Origin: CAVQGZ01 sp963714455
GTDB taxonomy: Bacteria > Actinomycetota > Actinomycetes > Jiangellales > Jiangellaceae
DNA length: 64,000 nt
NCBI GenBank assembly: GCA_963714455.1
Contig: CAVQON010000006.1
Location: 1-64,000 of the forward strand
Direction: 5' to 3'
Position numbers and translations under genes: made by a program
The notes under the pieces: model-generated
The model's database searches: none
Told to the model about the DNA's origin: nothing
Seen by the model: only the letters and a program-made list of their open reading frames with translations
Shown: positions 40,957 to 49,552 of the stretch, piece after piece
How the letters are laid out: the number at the start of each line of letters is the position of its first letter
Numbering within the stretch: position 1 is the first letter of the stretch

Positions 40957-42138
40957 GTGAGCACCTGGACCCGGCACCGCGTGCTGGGTGTGGACGCCGC
41001 CCGCGGGGTCGCCCTGCTGGGCATGATGGCGGTGCACATCGTGCCGGCCGTGGGCGCCGACGGAGAGGTCACGCTGGCCTTCCACCTCGCAGCGGGACGT
41101 TCGTCCGCGCTGTTCGCCGTTCTCGCCGGAGTCGGCCTCGCGCTGCTCACGAGGTGGACCGCGGCGACCTCCGGGCGACAGCGTGCCCGCGACCGCGTCA
41201 ACGTCGCCACGCGCGCCCTGCTGCTCGTCGGGCTGGGACTCGCGCTGGGCATCCCGGAGGCGGGCGTCGCGGTGATCCTCGTGTACTACGGCGTCTTCTT
41301 CGTGCTGGCGCTGCCCTTCCTCGGCCTGAGCGCGCGGGCGCTGGCCGCCTGGTCGCTCGGCACCGTCGTGCTCGCGCCGGTGCTGTCGCACGCGCTGCGG
41401 CCGCACGTCCCGCCGGCGTCGTACGCGGTGCCGACCCTGGACTTCTTCGACCGGCCCTGGTGGGACAGCCTCTCCGAGCTCACGCTCACCGGCTACTACC
41501 CCGCCCTGCCCTGGATGGCCTACCTGTTCGCCGGGCTCGCCGTCGGCAAGCTCGACCTGCGCAGCCGCACCGTCGCCTGGTGGCTGCTCGGCGGGGGTGC
41601 CGCCCTGGCCGTGGCTGCCCGCGTCGTCTCCGAAGCTCTGCTCGACCGCTTCGGCGGGCTGGACGTTCTCCGGGCGCAGACCCCTGAGCTGTTCGGCGGC
41701 CCGCTGGAGCAGATGCTCACCACCGGGCTGTTCGGCACGACCCCCACCGGGTCGTGGTGGTGGCTGGCGGTGGCCGCGCCGCACACGGCGACCCCGTTCG
41801 ACCTCGCCACGACCATCGGCGCCGCTCTGGCTGTGCTCGGCTTCTTCCTGCTCGTGCTCACCCGCCCGCAGTGGTGGGCCGCTCCCTTGGTCGCGGTCGG
41901 TGGCATGACCCTGACGCTCTACAGCCTGCACATCGTGCTGCTCGACACGCTGCTGCCGCGAACGATGCCGATGGCGTACGGGTGGCACGTGGTCGCCGTG
42001 GTCGTCTTCGCGCTCGTGTGGCGAGCCCTGCTGGGCCAAGGCCCGCTCGAGCGCCTCACCCAGCTCGTCTCCCGCACGGTCAGCCGGGTGCTGGTGCCGG
42101 GCGCCAACGAGCGGCCCGTCGGTGGTCGCCCCGGCTAG
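40957..42138 (+). CDS. DUF418/HGSNAT-like multi-pass acyltransferase family membrane protein
   Basis: 393 residues from GTG 40957 with about ten transmembrane helices. N-terminus GVDAARGVALLGMMAVHIVP followed by SALFAVLAGVGLAL is the signature of DUF418/heparan-alpha-glucosaminide N-acetyltransferase-like proteins. Probably transfers an acyl group to an envelope molecule; substrate unknown. Divergently oriented to the VOC-domain gene. Confidence 0.82.
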   Translation: MSTWTRHRVLGVDAARGVALLGMMAVHIVPAVGADGEVTLAFHLAAGRSSALFAVLAGVGLALLTRWTAATSGRQRARDRVNVATRALLLVGLGLALGIPEAGVAVILVYYGVFFVLALPFLGLSARALAAWSLGTVVLAPVLSHALRPHVPPASYAVPTLDFFDRPWWDSLSELTLTGYYPALPWMAYLFAGLAVGKLDLRSRTVAWWLLGGGAALAVAARVVSEALLDRFGGLDVLRAQTPELFGGPLEQMLTTGLFGTTPTGSWWWLAVAAPHTATPFDLATTIGAALAVLGFFLLVLTRPQWWAAPLVAVGGMTLTLYSLHIVLLDTLLPRTMPMAYGWHVVAVVVFALVWRALLGQGPLERLTQLVSRTVSRVLVPGANERPVGGRPG

Positions 42139-42148
42139 CGTCGCCACC

Positions 42149-42364
42149 ATGTGTCGAAGCATCAAGACTCTGCGACCGCCCTACACCGAGGACGTCGGCG
42201 ACTCCGACGTGCACGCCGCGGCGCTGCAGTACGTCCGCAAGATCAGCGGCTTTCGCACGCCGGCCGCGCACAACGCTGCAGCCTTCGACGCAGCGGTGGA
42301 CGAGATCGCCGCCTCGACGCAGCGACTGCTCGACACGCTGCAGGTACGAGGAGGGGCCCGCTAG
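42149..42364 (+). CDS. DUF2277-family small protein
   Basis: 71 residues from ATG 42149: MCRSIKTLRPPYTEDVGDSD then AALQYVRKISGFRTPAAHNA, near identical in pattern to DUF2277 proteins (MCRNIKTL...ALQYVRKVSGF). Widespread, unknown function. Shares CTAG (42361-42364) as stop overlap with the convergent methyltransferase. Confidence 0.88.
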   Translation: MCRSIKTLRPPYTEDVGDSDVHAAALQYVRKISGFRTPAAHNAAAFDAAVDEIAASTQRLLDTLQVRGGAR

Positions 42365-43233
42365 CGCACCTTGCGAGCCTGCAGGGTGTAGCTGTGCGGC
42401 AGCCGCCAGGGCCGGTCTGCCAGCCGGTACTCCCCGGCGCCGATCGGCTCCATCTGCCCGGGCAGCGCCTCCCACGGGATGCTGTCGTGCTCGACGAACC
42501 CGGTGATCTCCATGCCGTGGTTCATCAGGGCGGTGATGATCTCCCCGATGCCGTGGTTCCACTCGTGCGTCACGGTCGCCTGGAACGTCACGTCGGTGTC
42601 GACGTAGGTGCCCTCGGTCTGCTCGACGATGGGCTCGGGTCGCTCGAGGTAGGGGTAGTCGATCACCAGCAGCCCGTCCTGTCGGTCGTACTGGAGCGAC
42701 CACAGCACGGGATGCCCCTCACGGATGAACAGCCGTCCCCCGGGACGCAGCAGACCGGCCACGACCTCAGCCCAGCGGGTGATGCTCGGCAGCCAGCACA
42801 GCGCGCCGATCCCGGTGAACACCAGGTCGAACCCCTCGGGCTCGAGAAGAGCGACCGCGTCGTAGACGTCGCCCTCGACGAAGGCGACGTCGGCACCGGC
42901 GGCCGCCGCGAGTCGGCGCGCCTCCGCCAGGGATGCCGACGAGAAGTCGAGCCCTGTCATCGTGGCCCCGAGCCGCGCCAGCGAGACGGTGTCGGTGCCG
43001 ATGTGGCACTGCAGGTGCACTCCGCGCCGCCCGGCGACGTCCCCGAGGAGCGGCAGGTCGAAGCGCACCACGTCGCTGATGAACGTCGGGTCGGCGGCGA
43101 AGCGCGCGAGGCCGTAGGTGGCAGACGCGGCGTGCGCCGGTGCACGCTCGTCCCAGCTGGCCCGATTCACGTCGCGGTAGTCCGCGTCGGCGGCGGACGG
43201 GTCGGGGACGTCGGCAGCAATCAGGTCAGGCAT
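42361..43233 (-). CDS. Class I SAM-dependent methyltransferase
   Basis: 290 residues from ATG 43233. Motif I is GVHLQCHIGTDTVSLARLGA (an unusual HLQCHIG in place of VLDLGCG), motif II VEGDVYDAV, and FDLVFTGIGALCWLP; FIREGHPVLWSL follows. The family resembles actinobacterial proteins of unknown substrate. It ends in the shared CTAG with the DUF2277 gene. Confidence 0.85.
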   Translation of the reverse strand: MPDLIAADVPDPSAADADYRDVNRASWDERAPAHAASATYGLARFAADPTFISDVVRFDLPLLGDVAGRRGVHLQCHIGTDTVSLARLGATMTGLDFSSASLAEARRLAAAAGADVAFVEGDVYDAVALLEPEGFDLVFTGIGALCWLPSITRWAEVVAGLLRPGGRLFIREGHPVLWSLQYDRQDGLLVIDYPYLERPEPIVEQTEGTYVDTDVTFQATVTHEWNHGIGEIITALMNHGMEITGFVEHDSIPWEALPGQMEPIGAGEYRLADRPWRLPHSYTLQARKVR

Positions 43234-43300
43234 GGCGGCAACGGTGCCACGTCGCGATCGCCTCGGCCCCGCAGGCCCACGACGGCTAGCGTCAGCGCAC

Positions 43301-44980
43301 ATGTCCCGCCGCCCGCTCGTCCTTGCCGTGGACTCCGACCTTGACGCTCTCGACCGAACCGAGGGCGAGCTCTCCCGCCGCCTCGGCGGCGACTTCCGGG
43401 TGCGCGGTGAGTCGAGCCTGCGCGCGGCGGCGGACGAGCTGGCGCGCACCGCGACGGCCGGCGGCGACCTGGCGCTGCTGCTGATCGATTCCGACCTGCC
43501 GCAGGACGAGGTCGAGACCCTGCTGGCCAGCACGCGCACGCAGTTCCCGGACGCTCGACGCGCCCTGCTCATCCCCTGGGGCGGCTGGGCCGACCGTGGC
43601 ACCGCCGACCTCATCCTGCGCGGCATGTCCCTCGGCGAGATCGACTACTACGTCCTCAAGCCGTGGAAGTCCCCGGACGAGTACTTCCACCGCACGATCG
43701 GCGAGTTCTTGCACGAGTGGAGCCGCACCCGAGCACAGGGGCCGCCGGAGATCGCAGTGATCTGCGCCCGCTGGGCCGCGCGGGGGCACGAGCTCGACAA
43801 CCTGCTCACCCGCAACGGTGTGCCGCACCAGCTCATGGACCGCGACAGCCTCGCCGCCGGACGGCTGCTGCTCGACGCCGGCGTCGAGCTGGACGACCCG
43901 GCTGAGGTGATCGTCGTGATGCCGGCGCTGGGCAACCGCGTGCTGCGCGACCCGTCGGGCACCGAGCTCGTGCGCGGGTACGGCGTGAGCACCGAGATGT
44001 CGGAGTCGGAGTCGGTCGACGTGGTGATCGTCGGTGCCGGCCCGTCCGGGCTGGCCACTGCCGTCTACGCGGCTGCCGAGGGCCTTCAGGCGCTCGTCGT
44101 CGAGCGCGAGGCCCTGGGCGGGCAGGCCGCCACGAGCACGCTGATCCGCAACTACCTGGGGTTCAACCGCGGCGTCACCGGAGCCGAGCTGGCCCAGCGC
44201 GGCTACCAGCAGGCGTGGGTCTTCGGCGCCCGCTTCATGCTCACCCAGGAGGTGACAGCGATGCGCACCGAGGGCGACCGGCTCGTCGTCGAGGTCGCCG
44301 GCCAGGGTGAGGTGCGCACCCGCAGCGTGGTGCTGGCCCTCGGCGTCGCCTATCGGCGCCTCGGGGTGGAGTCGATCGAGTGCCACCTGGGGTCGGGGGT
44401 GTTCTACGGCGCGTCCCCGTCGGAGGCACGCTCGTTCACCGGGGTGCCGGTCGCCGTCGTCGGCGGGGGCAACTCCGCCGGGCAGGCGGTGATGTACCTG
44501 GCGCGCTACGCCAGCCACGTGACCCTGCTCGTGCGCGACAGCACGCTCGAGGTGAGCATGTCGCGCTACCTCATCGACGAGCTCGAGGCCGAGTCGAAGG
44601 TGACCGTGCTGACCGGCGTCGAGGCGGTCGCCGGGTCGGGTGACGACCGGCTGCGCGGCATGACGGTGCGCGACCGCAGCAGCGGGCAGACCCAGCAGAT
44701 CGACGTGGAAGGTCTGCTCATCATGATCGGCGCGGTGCCCCACACCCAGTGGCTACCGCCCGAGGTGTGTCGCGACGAGCGCGGGTACGTGCTCACCGGT
44801 CGCGACGTGTCCGCCGACGTCTGGCCCCTCGACCGGCCGCCGCTGCCGTACGAGACCTCGCTGCCCGGTGTGTTCGCGGTCGGCGACGTGCGCTCGGGGT
44901 CGGTGAAGCGGGTTGCCGCGAGCGTCGGCGAGGGGTCGGTCGTCATCACGCAGGTGCTCACCCATCTGGCCCCCGGCTAG
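43301..44980 (+). CDS. Receiver-fused thioredoxin-reductase-like flavoprotein without redox cysteines
   Basis: 559 residues from ATG 43301. Residues 1-145 form a response-regulator receiver (VDSDLDALDRTEGELSRRLG; D63 in LLIDSDLP; K120 in VLKPW). A thioredoxin-like domain (about 150-230) follows, then a TrxR-like module with FAD site VIVGAGPSGLATAVYAAAEG and NADPH site VAVVGGGNSAGQAVMYLARY. The usual CxxC is replaced by GASPSEA. It may deliver electrons to another acceptor, possibly under phosphorylation control. Confidence 0.87.
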   Translation: MSRRPLVLAVDSDLDALDRTEGELSRRLGGDFRVRGESSLRAAADELARTATAGGDLALLLIDSDLPQDEVETLLASTRTQFPDARRALLIPWGGWADRGTADLILRGMSLGEIDYYVLKPWKSPDEYFHRTIGEFLHEWSRTRAQGPPEIAVICARWAARGHELDNLLTRNGVPHQLMDRDSLAAGRLLLDAGVELDDPAEVIVVMPALGNRVLRDPSGTELVRGYGVSTEMSESESVDVVIVGAGPSGLATAVYAAAEGLQALVVEREALGGQAATSTLIRNYLGFNRGVTGAELAQRGYQQAWVFGARFMLTQEVTAMRTEGDRLVVEVAGQGEVRTRSVVLALGVAYRRLGVESIECHLGSGVFYGASPSEARSFTGVPVAVVGGGNSAGQAVMYLARYASHVTLLVRDSTLEVSMSRYLIDELEAESKVTVLTGVEAVAGSGDDRLRGMTVRDRSSGQTQQIDVEGLLIMIGAVPHTQWLPPEVCRDERGYVLTGRDVSADVWPLDRPPLPYETSLPGVFAVGDVRSGSVKRVAASVGEGSVVITQVLTHLAPG

Positions 44981-44988
44981 CCGGCGCC

Positions 44989-45570
44989 CTACGTGCGTCG
45001 GGCGAACGCGAAGGCGGCGGCGACGCCGGCCAGTGCCCCCAGCAGGTGCCCGAGCCACGAGACGCCGTCGGGGACGGTGAAGGGCAGCACGCCGGTGAGC
45101 ATCGTGCCGTAGACGGCGACGACGCCCAGGGCGATGACGATGTCGAGCCAGTGCCGCGTGAGCACGCCGGCTGTCACGAGGTAGGCCGCGAAGCCGAACA
45201 CGACCGAGCTCGCCCCGATGGTGACCGTGGCCGGGGAGGTGAGCAGCCAGACGCCGAGCCCGCTGAGCACGACCACCACGGTGAGAACTGCCCAGAAGAA
45301 GTCGCGGCTCCGCCAGGCCACGAGCAGCCCGAGCACCAGGAACGGCACCGTGTTGGCCATCAGGTGCCCGAACCCGCCGTGCAGCAGCGGGGCGAGCGCC
45401 ACGCCGACGAGGCCCGACGCCGTGCGGCCCTGGATGCCGAACTGGTCGAGTGCGACCGGCAGCAGGGCGTCCACGATCTCGATCGCCCACATGAGCGCGA
45501 GCAGCAGCAGAACCGGCCGCACGACGTCGCCGGCGGTACGCGGGCGGTCGAGACGATCGGGGCTGCTCAT
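44989..45570 (-). CDS. Rhomboid-family intramembrane serine protease
   Basis: 193 residues from ATG 45570, six helices. Catalytic S121 in TIGASSVVFGF and H175 in WLGHLLGAL; HGGFGHLMANTVPF carries the conserved HxxxN. Cleaves within or near transmembrane segments. Convergent with the flavoprotein gene; the stops lie 8 bases apart. Confidence 0.9.
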   Translation of the reverse strand: MSSPDRLDRPRTAGDVVRPVLLLLALMWAIEIVDALLPVALDQFGIQGRTASGLVGVALAPLLHGGFGHLMANTVPFLVLGLLVAWRSRDFFWAVLTVVVVLSGLGVWLLTSPATVTIGASSVVFGFAAYLVTAGVLTRHWLDIVIALGVVAVYGTMLTGVLPFTVPDGVSWLGHLLGALAGVAAAFAFARRT

Positions 45571-45656
45571 CGAGGACAAGTATCCGTCCTGGTCGTGGCC
45601 GGCGCCCGCGCAGCCTCGGCTGGGCACTGCCAGGCCGGCCTGGCAGGATCGGCTCC

Positions 45657-46049
45657 ATGGGCATCGCCTGGTCGTCGTTGCGTCCTGGGGCACAGGCGGT
45701 CGCGGGCGCGTTCGCCGTCAGCGGCACGGTGCACCTGGTGCGGCCGAGGGTCTTTCGTCCGCTGATCCCCCCGGCTCTTCCGGCGCCGGACGCGTGGACC
45801 GTCGGCACCGGGGTGGCCGAGCTGGTCTGCGCCGTCGGTCTGGCGCGCGGTGCCCGCTGGGCGCCGGCCGCGACGACGGCGACCCTGCTCGTCGTCTGGC
45901 CGGGCAACGCGTGGCACGCCGTGGCGACGCAGCGGTCGAGCGCTCACCCCGCCCTCAAGGCGGCGGTGTGGGCCCGGCTGCCCCTGCAGGTGCCGATGCT
46001 GCGTGCTGCGGCGCACCCTTGGCGGTCCGACGTCACTGCCGAAGGGTGA
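45657..46049 (+). CDS. DoxX-like small membrane protein
   Basis: 130 residues, four hydrophobic segments, with SGTVHLVRPRVFRPLIPPAL and WTVGTGVAELVCAVGLA as in DoxX-family proteins. Role unclear, perhaps redox or quinone related. The 3' end overlaps the convergent baeRF-type gene by 17 bases. Confidence 0.75.
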   Translation: MGIAWSSLRPGAQAVAGAFAVSGTVHLVRPRVFRPLIPPALPAPDAWTVGTGVAELVCAVGLARGARWAPAATTATLLVVWPGNAWHAVATQRSSAHPALKAAVWARLPLQVPMLRAAAHPWRSDVTAEG

Positions 46050-47097
46050 GGGCCACCCTCGCCCCGTCCGGGATGATGCCGTCCTGCACCAGGGCGACCC
46101 AGCCACCGCGGGTGAGCACTGCCTCGATCAGCTCGTCCACGACGTCGTCGATGGCGCCGAGCTCGGCCGGGTTGTCGGTGGGCGTGAGCTCGTCGCCGTC
46201 GTCGCTGACCCAGGCCGGGTAGAAGAAGCCCTCCTCGACCGCGAGCATCTCCGGGCGCTCCCAGCGCGACGCCCGCCAGCACTCGTCGATGCCGAGCGCG
46301 GCCCGCTTCTGGCCGCGACGGGTCGCGAGCAGCTCCATCGCCTCGGCCTCCCGGCTGAGCAGGTAGCCCTCCAGCAGAAGGCGCACGTGAGCGGCGAGGT
46401 CGGGCAGCGGCGTGCGTAGGTGGTTGCCCGGGATGGTGCCGGCCAGCCGGGACAGGTTCGTCGACATGCCACGAAACGCCGACAGAGTCGGCTCGGCAGC
46501 TGCGATGAGCACCGGGGCCGGGTGGACCCGCAGGTAGGCACCCAGCGCTCGGTCGACCGCACGCAGAAAGGCGTCCGGTGCGGAGGCGCCGGCAGTGTCG
46601 GCCGCGTCCATCGGGAACCTCGTCGAGGCTGCCGGCCCTAGCTTGCCCAGCGCCCCGTCCAGCAGGCGTGCTTCGTTCGCCGCGAGCAGGAGCAGCACGT
46701 GCCGGGGAGTGCGGTGCAGGGCGCGCACCAGGTCGCGGGTGGCGAAGGTCGGGTCGACCACGCAACGCCGCTGCACGGGTACCGGAAGGTCGACCACCTC
46801 GGCGGAGTCAGCGTTGACGAACAGCGCCAGCGCGGCGTGCACGGGCCGTTCGATCACCGCGGTGACGGCGTCGTCCAGGCGAGCGAGCGTCGCCTCACCA
46901 GCAGCCGGCGACTCCTCACGCACGCGCCGACGCGCCTGGGCCGCCAGCTCCTCCAGCGCCGCCCGATCGGCGACGTCGAGCCGCTGGCCCGGTGTCGTAG
47001 GAAGCAGCAGCGAGATGCAGGGGTAGCCACGCGACGACTGCAGGTGCAGAACCGTGGCCGTGTCGAGCGGGTGCGGGCGGACGAGGGTCTGGTGCAT
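46033..47097 (-). CDS. baeRF3-like protein (bacterial archaeo-eukaryotic release factor fold)
   Basis: 354 residues from ATG 47097, chosen because GAGGAGG lies 5 bases upstream. The N-terminus (LHLQSSRGYPCISLLLPTTP) and central HVLLLLAANEARLLDGALGK region match baeRF3, a family related to eRF1 domain fragments; relatives (e.g. the Rv2629 family) are described as ribosome hibernation factors, and Rv2629 itself is DosR-regulated. Whether this one is hibernation-related is inference. Upstream space (47098-47285) holds GGGACTTGCGGGG, not a clear DosR box. Confidence 0.7.
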   Translation of the reverse strand: MHQTLVRPHPLDTATVLHLQSSRGYPCISLLLPTTPGQRLDVADRAALEELAAQARRRVREESPAAGEATLARLDDAVTAVIERPVHAALALFVNADSAEVVDLPVPVQRRCVVDPTFATRDLVRALHRTPRHVLLLLAANEARLLDGALGKLGPAASTRFPMDAADTAGASAPDAFLRAVDRALGAYLRVHPAPVLIAAAEPTLSAFRGMSTNLSRLAGTIPGNHLRTPLPDLAAHVRLLLEGYLLSREAEAMELLATRRGQKRAALGIDECWRASRWERPEMLAVEEGFFYPAWVSDDGDELTPTDNPAELGAIDDVVDELIEAVLTRGGWVALVQDGIIPDGARVALTLRQ

Positions 47098-47285
47098 AGC
47101 GCCTCCTCGAGGCGTCGTCATGGACATCGCCTCAAGGTCTCTCCCTCGGCCGCCGCGGCGACCGGCCCCGCCACCGGGTGCCGGGGCACCGTGCTGACGA
47201 TCGCGGGACTTGCGGGGTACTCCCCTCTCGGTAGAACTCAGACTACTGAATTGCCGTTCGCTTGTCGCCCGCGCCGACTCCCGGC

Positions 47286-48047
47286 TCAGGTCAACGAGGC
47301 GACCCACAGGTCTTCGGCCGGCCACGAGCGTGCCCACTCGGCAGTGGCGATGACGTAGTAGTCGGGGGTGGTGGCCGAGTCCGGGGCGTAGAGCTCGTGC
47401 AGGGCCTGCACCGCGAACCCGGCACGACGAAGCAGCGAGATCCATTCCCCGTGCGACGGGTGGTACTCGGTGCCCCCGCCGGGCCACTCGATGCGGTACG
47501 TGCCGCGTTGCGCGCGCAGCAGGCGGTCGCCGGCGAAACCGCCGTCAGCGGGCACCGTCAGCGTCGCGAGCACGCTGTTGGCCAAGAACACCAGCCGCCC
47601 ACCGGGCCGCAGCAGCCGCGCCGCCTCGGCGAGCCAGCCCACCGGGTCGCACCACGCGCTCGCCCCGTACTCGCTCACGACGAGGTCGAACGACCGCGAC
47701 GGCAGTGGAACGTCGGTCGCGTCCGCCTCGACGAGCGGGAAGGTCGGCCCGTACTGCTGCTGGCATCGGCGTGCGGTCGCGAGCTGGTGCGGGCTGAGGT
47801 CGACACCGACGGCACGTGCCCCGCGTCGGGCGAGCCAGGCCGAGAAGTACGCGGTGCCACACCCGAGCTCGACGACGTCGCGTCCGCGCACCTCGCCGAG
47901 AGCCTGCACGGACGCCTCCGGGACCGAGAAGAGTCCCCAGGTGATCTCGTCGGCGTTCCACACCGTGTCGGCGGCATCGTCGGTGTGCTGGCTGTTGACG
48001 GCCGCCCACAGGTCGCGGTTCTGCGCGAGCTCACGCTCAGAGGTCAT
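47286..48047 (-). CDS. Class I SAM-dependent methyltransferase (ubiE/type-11-like)
   Basis: 253 residues. Motif I VVELGCGTAYFSAWLARRGA, motif II VEADATDVPLPSRSFDLVVS, motif III LLRPGGRLVFLAN. Substrate unknown. Its ATG lies inside the 3' end of the PadR-like gene (11-base overlap), so the two are cotranscribed from the PadR promoter. Confidence 0.9.
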   Translation of the reverse strand: MTSERELAQNRDLWAAVNSQHTDDAADTVWNADEITWGLFSVPEASVQALGEVRGRDVVELGCGTAYFSAWLARRGARAVGVDLSPHQLATARRCQQQYGPTFPLVEADATDVPLPSRSFDLVVSEYGASAWCDPVGWLAEAARLLRPGGRLVFLANSVLATLTVPADGGFAGDRLLRAQRGTYRIEWPGGGTEYHPSHGEWISLLRRAGFAVQALHELYAPDSATTPDYYVIATAEWARSWPAEDLWVASLT

Positions 48048-48597
48048 GCGGCGAGCCTGCCGTGATCTGGTCCAGGGAGGCGAGTGCGTCGAGGCACCAG
48101 TCGATCCAGACGCGCTCGTAGGCGAGGCCGAGCTGCAGCCCCAGCGACCGTCCCACCTGCGTCGGGTCGGTCGGGTCGACGTCGGTGAAGGACGTGGACT
48201 CGATCCGCTCGTACAGGGCGAGGCGCGCCCGGTGGTGCGTCAACCGCTCGGCCACCTGGTCGCGCATGGCATCCACGTCGACGTGCTCGAGCCCGTAGAG
48301 CTTGACCATCATGTCGTCCTTCACCGAGGCCGGCGGCCCGCTCTCCTGTGACCAGGTCATCAGGCGATCGCGTCCGGCTCGGGTGATCGAGTAGACCTTC
48401 TTGTTGGGTCGACCTTGCTGGACGACGAGCTCGTCGGTGACCAGACCGGCGTCCTTGAGCAGCCGCAGCGAGCGGTAGATCTGCTGGTGGTCGGCGCGCC
48501 AGAAGAAGCCGATGGTCTCGTTGAACGTCTTGGCAAGGTCGTAGCCGGTCAGTGGCTCGTCAGCCAGGCAGACCAGGATGGCCTCGGAAAGAGACAT
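48037..48597 (-). CDS. PadR-family transcriptional regulator
   Basis: 186 residues from ATG 48597, preceded by AAGGAG. Winged helix ILVCLADEPLTGYDLAKTFN, then HQQIYRSLRLLKDAGLVTDE and PNKKVYSITRAGRDRLM, with the C-terminal dimerisation helix (Vir_act_alpha_C). The divergent SDR gene and palindromic operator in the 67-base gap suggest autoregulation and control of the neighbour. The methyltransferase follows in an overlap. Confidence 0.9.
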   Translation of the reverse strand: MSLSEAILVCLADEPLTGYDLAKTFNETIGFFWRADHQQIYRSLRLLKDAGLVTDELVVQQGRPNKKVYSITRAGRDRLMTWSQESGPPASVKDDMMVKLYGLEHVDVDAMRDQVAERLTHHRARLALYERIESTSFTDVDPTDPTQVGRSLGLQLGLAYERVWIDWCLDALASLDQITAGSPHDL

Positions 48598-48609
48598 GAC
48601 ACTCCTTGC

Positions 48610-48629
48610 ATATGCACTCATGCGCATAT
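48610..48629. promoter_or_regulatory. Palindromic operator between padR and SDR
   Basis: ATATGC-N8-GCATAT (48610-48629) is a 6-bp-arm palindrome overlapping a perfect TGCATATGCA (48607-48616). It sits 13 bases from the padR start and 36 from the SDR start, in AT-rich sequence unlike its surroundings. Position suits PadR binding; PadR sites commonly include ATGCA/TGCAT-like half sites. Confidence 0.55.
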
Positions 48630-48664
48630 TAGCCTGCATCGACCACCACGAACGAGGAGTACGG

Positions 48665-49543
48665 ATGTCCCTGGCTGGAAAGACCCTCTTCATCACCGGC
48701 GCCACCCGTGGCATCGGCCTGGCGATCGCCAAGCGAGCCGCCCGCGACGGCGCGAACGTGGCAGTCGCGGCCAAGACCGTCGACCCGCACCCGAAGCTGC
48801 CCGGCACGCTGTCGACCGCGGCGGAGGAGATCCGCGAGGCCGGTGGCCAGGCGCTCGGCGTGCAGTGCGACATCCGTGACGAGCAGCAGGTGATCGCCGC
48901 CGTGACGCGCACGGTGGAGGAGTTCGGCGGCATCGACGTGTGCATCAACAACGCCAGCGCCATCAGCATCACCGGCACGCTGCAGACCGAGATGAAGCGC
49001 TACGACCTGATGAACCAGGTGAACGCTCGCGGAACCTTCCTGGTGTCGAAGACCTGCCTGCCGCACCTGCTGAAGGCCGACAACCCACACATCCTGAACA
49101 TGGCGCCCCCGCTCGACATGGCGGCCAAGTGGTTCGCCGGGCACACCGCGTACACGATGGCCAAGATGGGCATGAGCATGTGCACGCTGGGCATGTCGGC
49201 GGAGTTCGCCGAGCAGGGCGTCGCAGTCAACTCCCTGTGGCCGCTCACCACGGTCGACACCGCAGCGGTGCGCAACGTGCTCGGCGGCGACGAGATGGCA
49301 GCGGTCAGCCGCACGCCGGAGGTGCTGGCCGACGCCGCCCACGCGATCGTCACCCGCCCGTCGCGGGAGTGCACCGGCAACTTCTTCATCGACGAGCAGG
49401 TGCTGCGCGACGAGGGCGTCACCGACTTCAGCGTGTACGGACCCGCCAGCGGCAAGAAGCCGCTGATGGACTTCTTCGTGCCGGATGAGATCGCCGAGCG
49501 GTACGCCGACGGGGTCACCAACGCGTTCGCGGCTCAGAAGTAG
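48665..49543 (+). CDS. HSDL2-like SDR-family oxidoreductase
   Basis: 292 residues from ATG 48665 behind GAGGAG. TGATRGIGLAIAKRAARDG (cofactor), INNASAISITGTLQTEMKRY, HTAYTMAKMGMSMCTLGMSA (Tyr-x3-Lys). The sequence is of the HSDL2 type, with NMAPPLD where classical SDRs have the serine, so the substrate-side chemistry may differ. Divergent from padR and followed by the enoyl-CoA hydratase gene after 9 bases. Confidence 0.87.
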   Translation: MSLAGKTLFITGATRGIGLAIAKRAARDGANVAVAAKTVDPHPKLPGTLSTAAEEIREAGGQALGVQCDIRDEQQVIAAVTRTVEEFGGIDVCINNASAISITGTLQTEMKRYDLMNQVNARGTFLVSKTCLPHLLKADNPHILNMAPPLDMAAKWFAGHTAYTMAKMGMSMCTLGMSAEFAEQGVAVNSLWPLTTVDTAAVRNVLGGDEMAAVSRTPEVLADAAHAIVTRPSRECTGNFFIDEQVLRDEGVTDFSVYGPASGKKPLMDFFVPDEIAERYADGVTNAFAAQK

Positions 49544-49552
49544 GGTCGAGGG

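Noticed and set aside
40911..40960. Rho-independent terminator at the CCCCGG palindrome
   Set aside because: It lies between divergent starts, with no T-run, so an operator is more likely than a terminator.
47200..47240. DosR box before the baeRF-type gene
   Set aside because: GGGACTTGCGGGGTACTCCCC has the first half site, but the second half is not at the required spacing.
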